From NCBI GenBank assembly GCA_034670065.1, contig JAXMOG010000001.1:930001-994000 (forward strand): DNA of 64,000 nt, read 5' to 3'. Shown piece after piece: positions 37,501 through 44,270 of this stretch. The notes beneath the pieces are model-generated. The model worked only from the letters and a program-made list of their open reading frames with translations, had not been told where the DNA came from and searched no databases. The translations under genes were made by a program, and so were the position numbers. Each line of letters opens with the position of its first letter. The first letter of the stretch is position 1. The DNA is from Mesobacterium_A sp034670065 (GTDB lineage Bacteria; Pseudomonadota; Alphaproteobacteria; Rhodobacterales; Rhodobacteraceae).

Positions 37501-37985
37501 ACACGTTGGATGACGAAGGCTTTGTGACCCTACTGTACCAAAACGTGTTGGGGCGCGACCCGGCGCAGCCAGAGATTGATGCCTGGTTGCACAACATCGC
37601 GGGGGGCGCTTGCCGGGAAGAGGTGGTTGAAGGCTTTTCGCAAAGTCAGGAATTCATCACCGGCACCGCTGACGCGTTGAAGTCCTGGGTCCGCAGCCAA
37701 GGTTGGCATGACCAATTGGATGGCGGAACCGGCACAAACGTTTTGGCAGGTAGCGTTATGGCCGATCAATTCATTTTTGATGCCGCTGACCATGCGACCG
37801 ATATCGTTCTGGGGCTTGAAGCGTGGGACGCCCTGGTTTTCAACAATTTCGGGTACACGTCCGCCGCTGATGCCACCGATCACATGACAGAGGTTGGGGA
37901 TGACACTGTGTTTATCGACCAAGGGTTCACCATAGTCCTGGCCCATACTTCATTAAATCAAATAGCGGACGATATGATTATGTAA
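34554..37985 (+). CDS. Large secreted beta-helix / RTX / DUF4214 protein
   Basis: 1143 residues. Residues about 1-370 look like a right-handed parallel beta-helix (TTFRLQEGTYHFDTPILI, DNVSLIGAGRSLTTITI), as in pectate lyases and alginate epimerases. Calcium-binding nonapeptide blocks follow at about 385-432, 612-695 and 752-802 (GGDGDDYLHGHAGDDALFGG type), split by a Pro/Asp-rich linker at 490-550. Two DUF4214 units lie at about 807-912 and 930-1042 (VYRFYNAILGRDPDMAGYLGW). The C-terminus is RTX-like, so type I secretion without a signal peptide is expected; no exporter genes are in the window. Confidence 0.9.
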   Translation: MTTTFVDVPLGSTSAEIQSMIDISRSGTTFRLQEGTYHFDTPILINQDNVSLIGAGRSLTTITIDSALGGRPAIQIGHEILKPVIDATFSLRSTARTGDTSIRLTSGHDLQVGEFIYLAEDNTPQFLDSIGDEKWRKDNPLRIAMAEVTAVNGNTIVLDSPLTFDFDPAITTVQRRDVVSDNKLSGFTLIGPYGEADPGDFNNVVGSGKGHSMITLGGTTDAVISDLGILDGISHGVTIAGTTDLTMTDFFMDGTQNKGSGGNGYAIWVRDVFDSNFSNLHIVDTRHAILFGSYNTAGGNNVHISYTNRDVNFHGGRDRFNTVVVDQMIRNEEEQRYRAWATFYNQGEKYGAPTDPTTNPIEIRTLVATSRGDSVVSHSDGSAMWGMGGKDTIRSGAGDDYINGGSGSDEIYASDGHDTIDGDSNNDTLIFEGAIGDYTITTDGTALYFTHAGGRVRVTNIEDFEFADDSLSDRRLMKIAGEEANPEPDTDPTPPYDLREGTGSGFNAEAFFGTDTTIGPVSPDIIDIPGNDTPPDIGSDGPLVVFGSDTDWSPMDTTAMTVIDGASGWEREQAAQSFVMGPELNAMDFADGGEYDVAGNALDNNMIGNNSVNRMEGGAGKDRIFGQGGNDTLLGGDGDDYLHGHAGDDALFGGDGNDTIDGGTGNDVFLAGAGNDLLNGGSGLDTLIFTGSLNDYTITGSNGNFSISDATGTTDTTTIESFVFNGTLVASDTLIRTWNYAQTASGTLVNGTAQDDRLQGLAGNDTLQGSSGNDTLQGRAGADHLYGGAGDDFLYGEAYHVGLTPIEARQVYRFYNAILGRDPDMAGYLGWTQALTEHTVDVTQMAASFVGSAEFQATYGALDDAEYIGLLYSNVLGRAPAQAEVDAWLTSMANGNTREGVALGFSDSAEFQKATNAVAQTFADMKSPSIWADDVFRLYQAALGRTPDLAGFLGWAESLGSGQVFSSAVIGFVASAEFQNAYNTLDDEGFVTLLYQNVLGRDPAQPEIDAWLHNIAGGACREEVVEGFSQSQEFITGTADALKSWVRSQGWHDQLDGGTGTNVLAGSVMADQFIFDAADHATDIVLGLEAWDALVFNNFGYTSAADATDHMTEVGDDTVFIDQGFTIVLAHTSLNQIADDMIM

Positions 37986-38065
37986 GCGCGATCTGAAATG
38001 GGCTGACCTTTCAGCTATTTTGCCGAACCACGCCCACCGACCTCCGCGATTTGGGTATCAGTTTG

Positions 38066-38084
38066 TCTGGGCTCTTTGCCCAGA
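38066..38084 (+). terminator. Hairpin downstream of the RTX gene
   Basis: TCTGGGC and GCCCAGA enclose TCTTT, 81 bases after the stop. No T run follows, so its action as a terminator is uncertain. Confidence 0.35.
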
Positions 38085-38177
38085 ACCGGGAACCAGGGTG
38101 TTGCACACGCAATATTGTGTGGGGCTTGGACCCTGCGAACAGTTGGCTTACCTCAGAAAGCAGGGTAGCAAAGCCTT

Positions 38178-38717
38178 ATGACACATCCCGATCCTGCACA
38201 GTTGCCCGATGAGTTGTTTCTTGTTGATGTCGAAGACGATATCACCGGGGAGGCATTTCAAACCCTCAGCATCTCTCGCACACCAACGATGCTATTGTCG
38301 TTCGCGGCAAACCGGTTCACGGAAGCCGCGGCAAACTACTTCAAAGCAAATTTTGGCCTTGGCACTGTGGATTGGCGCATGCTGCTGTTGCTGGCACGCA
38401 GCCCCGGTATTACGTCTATCCAAGCGTCCAAAACGATTGGTGTCGACAAGGGAACAGTCAGCCGTAGTGTCCACCGCCTGACCGAAGCCAAACTGATCAT
38501 TGCCGGTGATTTACATGCCAACGGGCGCAGCCGCGGCTTGTCGCTAAGCGCGTCCGGACGCAGCCTTCATGATCAGATCCTTGCCGCCTCCCTAAAACAA
38601 CAAACGCATTTGCTAAAAGGTTTTGATGAGGCCGACGCCAATACCTTCTGCGATTTGTTGTTACGGTTCACCAGCAATCTGGAAGAACTGATCGAACTGG
38701 ACAACCAAAAGAACTGA
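38178..38717 (+). CDS. MarR-family transcriptional regulator
   Basis: 179 residues with a winged helix-turn-helix in the middle (TSIQASKTIGVDKGTVSRSVHRLTEAKLI, then the wing GRSRGLSLSASG). Length and layout are typical of MarR. About 35 extra N-terminal residues precede the dimerisation helix. It stands alone between the RTX gene and a small basic-protein gene, so its target is not evident. Confidence 0.88.
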   Translation: MTHPDPAQLPDELFLVDVEDDITGEAFQTLSISRTPTMLLSFAANRFTEAAANYFKANFGLGTVDWRMLLLLARSPGITSIQASKTIGVDKGTVSRSVHRLTEAKLIIAGDLHANGRSRGLSLSASGRSLHDQILAASLKQQTHLLKGFDEADANTFCDLLLRFTSNLEELIELDNQKN

Positions 38718-38847
38718 CCAGCCTAGCCAGTCAGCTGCGGTCCAGCGGGGCAGTGAACCGAGGTTTCATCAATTTCGAACAGGCTTGCCCTCCCAAACGG
38801 AGACACCGGATCGGTTCAGCACGGACGATGAAAAGCGGACAATTGCC

Positions 38848-39075
38848 CTATTTGGCAGCCTTGGTGCTGGGTTTCTTAGGCTTGGCCGTGCTTTTGTCAG
38901 ACGGCGTTCCAGCTTCTCTCTCAAGGCGGGCCTTGCGAAGACGTGCGGTTCTGAGTTCACGCTTCTCCGCTTCGTCGTCCAAAATTTCCTTCACAGCGCG
39001 CGAGGTCTTTTCCATCGCGGTTTCCTTGATAGGAGTGGAAAAATTCAACAACGTCGATTTTGTAGGTGTGGCCAA
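38848..39075 (-). CDS. Small highly charged protein, Lys-rich C-terminus
   Basis: 75 residues. A helical, charged centre (ETAMEKTSRAVKEILDDEAEKRELRTARLRKARLERE) is followed by a Pro/Lys/Ala tail (KPKKPSTKAAK). Such tails are common in small nucleic-acid-binding proteins, but no family is certain. I have an impression of similar short proteins in other roseobacters. An overlapping plus-strand frame (38753-39391) looks like a shadow. Confidence 0.6.
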   Translation of the reverse strand: MATPTKSTLLNFSTPIKETAMEKTSRAVKEILDDEAEKRELRTARLRKARLEREAGTPSDKSTAKPKKPSTKAAK

Positions 39076-39369
39076 CGTTCAATCTCCTAAGTGGGTCGGT
39101 TTCAAGCACTGCGCTGAAAGCAGCCGGGCAAGGACAGGTTGGCGCATTCAGAGCTCTGAGGCGCATCGATTAGCCCAGCCGTTTCAGCGACGGCAGACCC
39201 TTAGGCGAAACCGCGCAAAAGGCCCGGATCGCACAAGTATTTTGGGATGGTGCATCCATCCCGTCGTCACAACGGCAAACCGCAAAAAGCAAATATTCGC
39301 CTGGGCGAAATCAGGGGCGTCGGTTTTGGGCTATGTAACATATGTAAGACGGGGCCGCGCAGATTCAAT
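39076..39369. other. Non-coding gap below the aspartokinase remnant
   Basis: 294 bases with no supported gene. The minus-strand frame carrying the aspartokinase remnant continues into it to 39267, but that part has no family likeness. Confidence 0.4.
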
Positions 39370-39521
39370 GATTTCAGCAGCATGGCCCTGATCGCGGGGA
39401 TCAACGCTTCGCGTTCGAATATGATCTGGACGTCCACGCTACGCGGTCCTTGGCTGGCACCTATTGCATAAAGCCCCGTGTCTGCAATAGCGTTTCCCAT
39501 CGCGACAGAACCGATGGCCCC
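39370..39521 (-). pseudogene. Remnant of an aspartokinase C-terminal ACT domain (ask_ect-like)
   Basis: Read on the minus strand after ectC, the frame gives GAIGSVAMGNAIADTGLYAI, then GASQGPRSVDVQIIFERE, then LIPAIRAML. This closely follows the final ACT domain of aspartokinases (IGS... then SQGPRSVD-Q-I-, then AI-AL). A TAA stands directly before it (39522-39524) and the kinase domain is absent. Many alphaproteobacterial ect operons end in a dedicated aspartokinase gene, so this is best read as its decayed 3' end. Confidence 0.7.
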
Positions 39522-39593
39522 TTAGGATGATCTGCCTCTGGCCTGCCTATCCATTCAATCAGCTTCGAAAACGCCCCCACAAAGCATCCGCGT

Positions 39594-39995
39594 TTAGGAC
39601 TTGTCGGCGCGCTCTTGTGCAGGTGCATAAGACCCGTCTTCGCGGTGAACCTCTGTTCCTGTCACGGGCGGGTTGAAGCAGCAGGCCATGTGCAGCTCTT
39701 CTTCGGCGCGCAGGGTGTGTTGGTCATTCAGGTTCAGCGCATACATCACACCGGGGTAAATCGAATGGGTCTGGCCCGTTCCCAGATCGGTGATCGACCC
39801 CTTCCCCTTCATGCAATAAACGCTTTCGAAGTGATGCTTGTAGTGGAACGTGTGCTCTGATCCGGCTTCAAGCACCGTGATATGAAATGAAAAGCCCATC
39901 CCATCATCCGCCAGCAGCATCCGGGTAGATGTCCATTGCGCATCAGCGACATGACGATCCGTGCCTTGCAGCTTGTTGAAATCACGTACGATCAT
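39594..39995 (-). CDS. ectC: L-ectoine synthase
   Basis: 133 residues, the usual EctC length, with the cupin core (EHTFHYKHHFESVYCMKGKG, then GVMYALNLNDQHTLRAEEE). It closes the ring of N-gamma-acetyl-diaminobutyrate to give ectoine. It is third in ectABC, 7 bases after ectB. No ectoine hydroxylase gene (ectD) follows, so the cell probably makes ectoine rather than hydroxyectoine from this locus. Confidence 0.97.
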   Translation of the reverse strand: MIVRDFNKLQGTDRHVADAQWTSTRMLLADDGMGFSFHITVLEAGSEHTFHYKHHFESVYCMKGKGSITDLGTGQTHSIYPGVMYALNLNDQHTLRAEEELHMACCFNPPVTGTEVHREDGSYAPAQERADKS

Positions 39996-40002
39996 GTCAG
40001 TC

Positions 40003-41295
40003 TCACTCTGCTGCTATCTTAAGTGTTCCAGCGACATCACACGTTGCCTGCTTCAGGATGTCAAAGCCTTCGCGCATGATGGCATTAGGTGTTGTGAGCG
40101 GCGCAAGAACTTTGACCACTTCATCATGGGCGCCGGACGTCTCAATCAGCAGGCCCAATTCATAGGCCCGCGCGCAAATGTTGGCCGCCAGATCGCCAGA
40201 GCCAACATCGACGCCTTGCATCAAGCCCCGTCCCTTTAGCGTGGCACCATCAAGCAAGTCAGCCACGTCTTGCAATGCCTGGGTCAGCGCAGTTGATTTG
40301 ACAGCCAGTTCCTTTTCGAACGCCTTGTCCGACCAGAATTTTTCAATCGCCACGCGGGCGGTGACAAACGCATGTGTGTTGCCGCGAAATGTTCCGTTGT
40401 GCTCTGCCGGTTTCCAGATGTCATGTTCGCGATTGATCAGCAACGCCGCAAAGGGCAACCCAAAGCCGGAAAGTGACTTTGCCTGCGTGATCATATCTGG
40501 CTTAATGCCTGACGTTTCAAAGGAAAAATAGTGCCCCGACCGGCCGCAACCGGATTGAATATCATCGACAATCAGCAGCGCACCCAGTTTGCGTGCGATC
40601 TTTTCAATCCCTTGCATCCAGGCGTCTGATGCCGGGTTCAGGCCGCCTTCGCCTTGGATGGGTTCAAAGATAAACGCCGCTGGCGCATCGACCCCTGAAG
40701 ATGGGTTCGACAGCATCTGGTCAATCACGTCCAGCGTGTCCACGGATTGGCCCAGCGCCCCTTCGAAAGGCATATGGGTCACATCATCCAGCGAACCACC
40801 GCCCGAACCGCTGCGCTTGGAGGCGTTGCCCGTCAGCGCAAGGGCACCCATGGTCATGCCGTGAAAGCCGTTGGTAAAGGCAACCACATTGCGCCGGCCG
40901 GTGACTTTGCGCGCCAGCTTAATCGCCGCCTCAACAGCGTTTGTGCCGGTCGGGCCTGTCAGCATCACTTTGTAATCCATACCTCGCGGAGCAAGGATGT
41001 GGTCTTCATAGGCCTGCAGGAATGCGCCTTTTGCCTCAGTGTGAAAGTCCAGACCGTGGGCGATCCCGTCACCGGCAATGTGCTCGATCAACGCCGCCTT
41101 CATGTCGGGATCATTGTGGCCGTAGTTCAACGAAGAACAGCCTGCCAGAAAATCAATATACCGATTACCATCCGCATCAAAAACTTCGGACCCGCGGGCC
41201 TTTGTGAATACCGCATTCATGGCGCGGCAGTAGGATCGTGCTTCGCTTTCGCGTCGTGCATAAATTGAGCTGTTCTGTGCCATGTCATTGGGCAT
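40003..41295 (-). CDS. ectB: Diaminobutyrate-2-oxoglutarate transaminase
   Basis: 430 residues of PLP fold-type I. The PLP lysine is in TQAKSLSGFGLPFA and the Asp that binds the PLP nitrogen is in ALLIVDDIQSGCGRSG. It makes L-2,4-diaminobutyrate from aspartate semialdehyde, the first committed step of ectoine synthesis. ATG 41295 is preceded by AAAGGAT; ATG 41283 is an alternative. With ask_ect decayed, aspartate semialdehyde must come from the housekeeping aspartokinase. Confidence 0.96.
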   Translation of the reverse strand: MPNDMAQNSSIYARRESEARSYCRAMNAVFTKARGSEVFDADGNRYIDFLAGCSSLNYGHNDPDMKAALIEHIAGDGIAHGLDFHTEAKGAFLQAYEDHILAPRGMDYKVMLTGPTGTNAVEAAIKLARKVTGRRNVVAFTNGFHGMTMGALALTGNASKRSGSGGGSLDDVTHMPFEGALGQSVDTLDVIDQMLSNPSSGVDAPAAFIFEPIQGEGGLNPASDAWMQGIEKIARKLGALLIVDDIQSGCGRSGHYFSFETSGIKPDMITQAKSLSGFGLPFAALLINREHDIWKPAEHNGTFRGNTHAFVTARVAIEKFWSDKAFEKELAVKSTALTQALQDVADLLDGATLKGRGLMQGVDVGSGDLAANICARAYELGLLIETSGAHDEVVKVLAPLTTPNAIMREGFDILKQATCDVAGTLKIAAE

Positions 41296-41344
41296 GGGGT
41301 ATCCTTTCCCTTTTTGAGGGTCCGTCAGTCGAATTGAGGGGGTA

Positions 41345-41878
41345 TCAGGCCGCGCGCTGGATATTTGCCGTATCAGGCAAAGCGATCGTCACCATGTGTT
41401 CGGTGTCATGCGCGCCGCCGAAATGCGCGTCTTTCTGAAAGTGGGGCTCATCCGACAACTCTCCGCCGATATGGCGCGCAAAGCTGCGAAACAGCGCCCA
41501 AGAGGCATCGTTATCCGGGGTGATTGTTGTCTTGAGAGATGTGGCGCTCTTGGTCTCTTCGCGGTGAAAAAGTTCCAGAAGCATCGCCTTGCCCAAGCCA
41601 TGGCCACGCGCCTTTGGGCTGACGGCAACCTGCCAGACAAAAAACGCGCCTTTGCCCGGAATGATATGGCCGGATATCCAGCCGACAATCTCATCGTTCA
41701 CCTCTGCCACAACGCAGGTATCGCGGAAATGATCGGCTTGAATCAGGTTCGCATACATCGAGTTTTCATCGAGAGGCTTGCAGGCCCGAATCAAATTCCA
41801 AATTTCGGCCCCGTCCTTTGCAACTGGTTTGCGTAGGTGGGGCTTGGGCGTTCGGGGGATGCCGCTGTCGTTCCGCAT
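41345..41878 (-). CDS. ectA: Diaminobutyrate acetyltransferase
   Basis: 177 residues of the GNAT fold (VAEVNDEIVGWISGHIIPG and the acetyl-CoA loop VSPKARGHGLGKAML). It acetylates L-2,4-diaminobutyrate. It is the first gene of ectABC, 49 bases ahead of ectB, and divergent from a MarR gene across 248 bases that must hold the osmotic promoter. Confidence 0.96.
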   Translation of the reverse strand: MRNDSGIPRTPKPHLRKPVAKDGAEIWNLIRACKPLDENSMYANLIQADHFRDTCVVAEVNDEIVGWISGHIIPGKGAFFVWQVAVSPKARGHGLGKAMLLELFHREETKSATSLKTTITPDNDASWALFRSFARHIGGELSDEPHFQKDAHFGGAHDTEHMVTIALPDTANIQRAA

Positions 41879-42126
41879 TCGGTCGAGCCTCTAGAATTGT
41901 TCAAAAAACTAACTAAAGCAGTGCAGCAAATACTTCAACAGGCAAAGCACTTTTCAGAGCTATAGGCAATATACTGCTGATTTTTGCTGAAATACTGCCA
42001 ATCCCCAAGGTTATTTAACTTCACAAAACGAATATCTTTGCGAGCTCAGCTCTTAGAAATGTGAACCTTTCGTGAAATTACTTCGTCGATTGAAGCATTT
42101 TGCTCTTTCGTGCAAAGATATCGCCC
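41879..42126. promoter_or_regulatory. Divergent control region between ectA and marR
   Basis: 248 AT-rich bases. AATACTGC-like units recur (ATACTGC near 41970 and 41991, and GCAGCAAATACT near 41926) and may be regulator sites. No textbook promoter boxes stand out. Confidence 0.4.
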
Positions 42127-42630
42127 ATGACCAACAAACTACGCGCCCGCACAGATGAAAGCCTGATCGCCATACGTCGCATTTTGCGCGCAACAGAGCT
42201 GTACGCGCGCGATCTGGCGCAAGCGGCCGGGGTGACCCCAACGCAGCTTCGCGTCATGCAAATTGTCGACGAGAAAGACAGCGCCACCCCCAAGACACTG
42301 GCCAACCAGATGGGCGTCAGCCAGGCCACAATTACCGCCTTGGTCGACAAGCTGGTGGCGCGCGGCATGGTTCAGCGCGTGTCGTCAGAGCTGGACAGGC
42401 GGCAGGTCAACGTGGTGATCACAGAATTTGGGAAAAGCGCGCTTCAAGACGCCCCAGACGCGCTGCAACAACGTTTTGTGCGCGCGTTTGCTGCACTTCA
42501 AGACTGGGAGCAGGCCCAGCTGGTCTCATCACTGGAGCGCGTGGCAGACATGCTGGACGCGCAGAGCATCGAAGCTTCCCCTGTTCTGACAACGGGCGAA
42601 CTGCGAGCAAATAAAAAACCAGAGGGATGA
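42127..42630 (+). CDS. MarR-family regulator next to ectABC (EctR/CosR-like)
   Basis: 167 residues from ATG 42127. The winged HTH is clear (TPKTLANQMGVSQATITALVDKLVARGMVQR, wing SSELDRRQVNVVIT). MarR proteins of this type (EctR1 in methanotrophs, CosR in Vibrio) repress ect genes and are often divergent from them, as here. This position supports that role. Confidence 0.9.
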   Translation: MTNKLRARTDESLIAIRRILRATELYARDLAQAAGVTPTQLRVMQIVDEKDSATPKTLANQMGVSQATITALVDKLVARGMVQRVSSELDRRQVNVVITEFGKSALQDAPDALQQRFVRAFAALQDWEQAQLVSSLERVADMLDAQSIEASPVLTTGELRANKKPEG

Positions 42631-42682
42631 CCCTGCCGCCGATCCGCCCAAAGCGACGGGTTCCCCCCGCAATCGGTGCGAC

Positions 42683-43483
42683 CTAGGTCTCCTCCGCCTG
42701 CCCCTGACGCAGCGCCGCGACTTCCGCCCTTAACGCGCGCACTTCCAACAGAATGGCCGAGGTTTCCGCAGACATGGCTTCGCGCTCATCATGGGCTTCG
42801 GCAGATTGCTGAGACTGCATTGCGTCAACGATCACACCGATAAATAGGTTCAGAACAGCAAAGGCCGTCATTACGATAAAGGGCACAAACAGCGCCCACG
42901 ACCACGGGAAAGCCGCCATGACCGGGCGCACGATCCCCATCGACCAGCTTTCCAAGGTCATGATCTGAAACAGAGTGTAGGACGACGCCCCCAAGGTGCC
43001 AAACCATTCAGGGAAAGCTTCTGCATACAGCTTGGTCGAAATCACCGAGAAGACAAAGAATATCAGCCCAAGCAGAAAGACGATTGCCCCCATTCCCGGC
43101 ATCGCCTGTAGCAACCCGTTCACCACGCGCCGCATGGACGGCACTGTCGAAATCAGGCGCAGTACCCGCAAAATTCGGAAGGCCCGCAAAACCGCCAAAG
43201 GACCGCTGGCTGGAACCAACGCAACCGCCACGACGGCAAAGTCAAACAGCCGCCATGGATCACGCCAAAACCCACGAAAATCAACGACCAACCGCATCAG
43301 GATTTCGAGCACGAAGATCGCAAGAATAATTGCGTCTAATGCCAACAAAACCGGGCCGAATGCGGCCATGATCGTTGGAGACGTCTCAAGCGCCAGAACA
43401 ACCGCGTTGATGATAATCAGTATGACGATTGCGCTTTCAAAGAACCTGTTGTTGACAAGTTTCTCAAGACGGGTGCGAAGCAT
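42683..43483 (-). CDS. Bacterial voltage-gated sodium channel (NavBac)
   Basis: 266 residues with six membrane helices. The S4 voltage sensor has regularly spaced arginines (LRAFRILRVLRLISTVPSMRR). The pore filter is TLESWSM, matching the sodium-selective T-L-E-S-W motif of NaChBac. S6 (AFAVLNLFIGVIVDAMQ) leads into a C-terminal coiled coil (ILLEVRALRAEVAALRQ) that holds the tetramer. These channels affect motility, pH and osmotic responses in marine and alkaliphilic bacteria. Confidence 0.93.
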   Translation of the reverse strand: MLRTRLEKLVNNRFFESAIVILIIINAVVLALETSPTIMAAFGPVLLALDAIILAIFVLEILMRLVVDFRGFWRDPWRLFDFAVVAVALVPASGPLAVLRAFRILRVLRLISTVPSMRRVVNGLLQAMPGMGAIVFLLGLIFFVFSVISTKLYAEAFPEWFGTLGASSYTLFQIMTLESWSMGIVRPVMAAFPWSWALFVPFIVMTAFAVLNLFIGVIVDAMQSQQSAEAHDEREAMSAETSAILLEVRALRAEVAALRQGQAEET

Positions 43484-43674
43484 GGTAAATGTATCCAGAT
43501 CATCGTAGCGCGGACCGGGCGCTCACAATGCGATTTGCTAGCATCTGCGCAAACCAGTCACAAGATTCCACCAAGTGTCTAATCGCCGCCATTCAAGCCA
43601 GATCAGCGCTTTCGCAAAGGAGGCGTCTTTTTGTGCTATAGTTGCGGATATAATACGCGAACGGGGACAAAAAA

Positions 43675-44052
43675 ATGAACGTTTCACGCAACTTCCTTTT
43701 GCTTGGTGTCGTATTTTTGATCGTGGGCCTGATACTTGGCATGTACATGGGCGGGTCTGGTGATCATTCACTTGCGGCCAGCCATGCACATATCAACTTG
43801 GTCGGCTTTGTTTTAACGATGGTATTTGCACTGACCTATCAAGCTTATCCCGCGATGGCGGATAGCATGCTTCCGACAATCCACTTTTGGCTACATGCCA
43901 TCGGCGCAATCGGATTGAATGTGATGCTGTTTCTCTTACTCAGTGAAACGATCACCGAAGCCTCAATGGCCCCTGCCGCGCCGATATGTGAAGCGTTGGT
44001 TCTGCTTGGGGTGCTGGCATTTGCCTGGAATGCGGTAAAGAACGCACGCTGA
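43675..44052 (+). CDS. Small four-helix membrane protein with haem-copper-oxidase-like His motif
   Basis: 125 residues with about four hydrophobic helices. HAHINLVGFVLTMVFALTYQ (about residues 37-57) and HFWLHAIGAIGLNVML resemble a helix pair of cytochrome oxidase subunit I-like proteins, where the His residues bind haem. The protein is far too short to be an oxidase. Possible roles are haem or copper binding; none is established. It stands alone between the channel gene and tex. Confidence 0.7.
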   Translation: MNVSRNFLLLGVVFLIVGLILGMYMGGSGDHSLAASHAHINLVGFVLTMVFALTYQAYPAMADSMLPTIHFWLHAIGAIGLNVMLFLLLSETITEASMAPAAPICEALVLLGVLAFAWNAVKNAR

Positions 44053-44270
44053 AGCTGGGCTCCACAACACGGGCGATTATGGGCAACGGTATTGCCTCAG
44101 ATCCCGGCAAAGAGCTTTGTTCTTTGGCCCGAGATTTGTGAGCCGAAGAACGGTTGCCCCTAGCTTCCGCGGCATGATGCGTCGTTGCGGGCACGTGGCG
44201 GCGTCATAGGGCTTGGCGACCTCCGCTTGCGGCGCTATCACACACGTCCGAGCATCGCAGGGAGCCAGCC

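Noticed and set aside
38753..39391. Plus-strand frame of 212 codons
   Set aside because: It runs antisense over the small basic-protein gene and has no family or ribosome-binding site.
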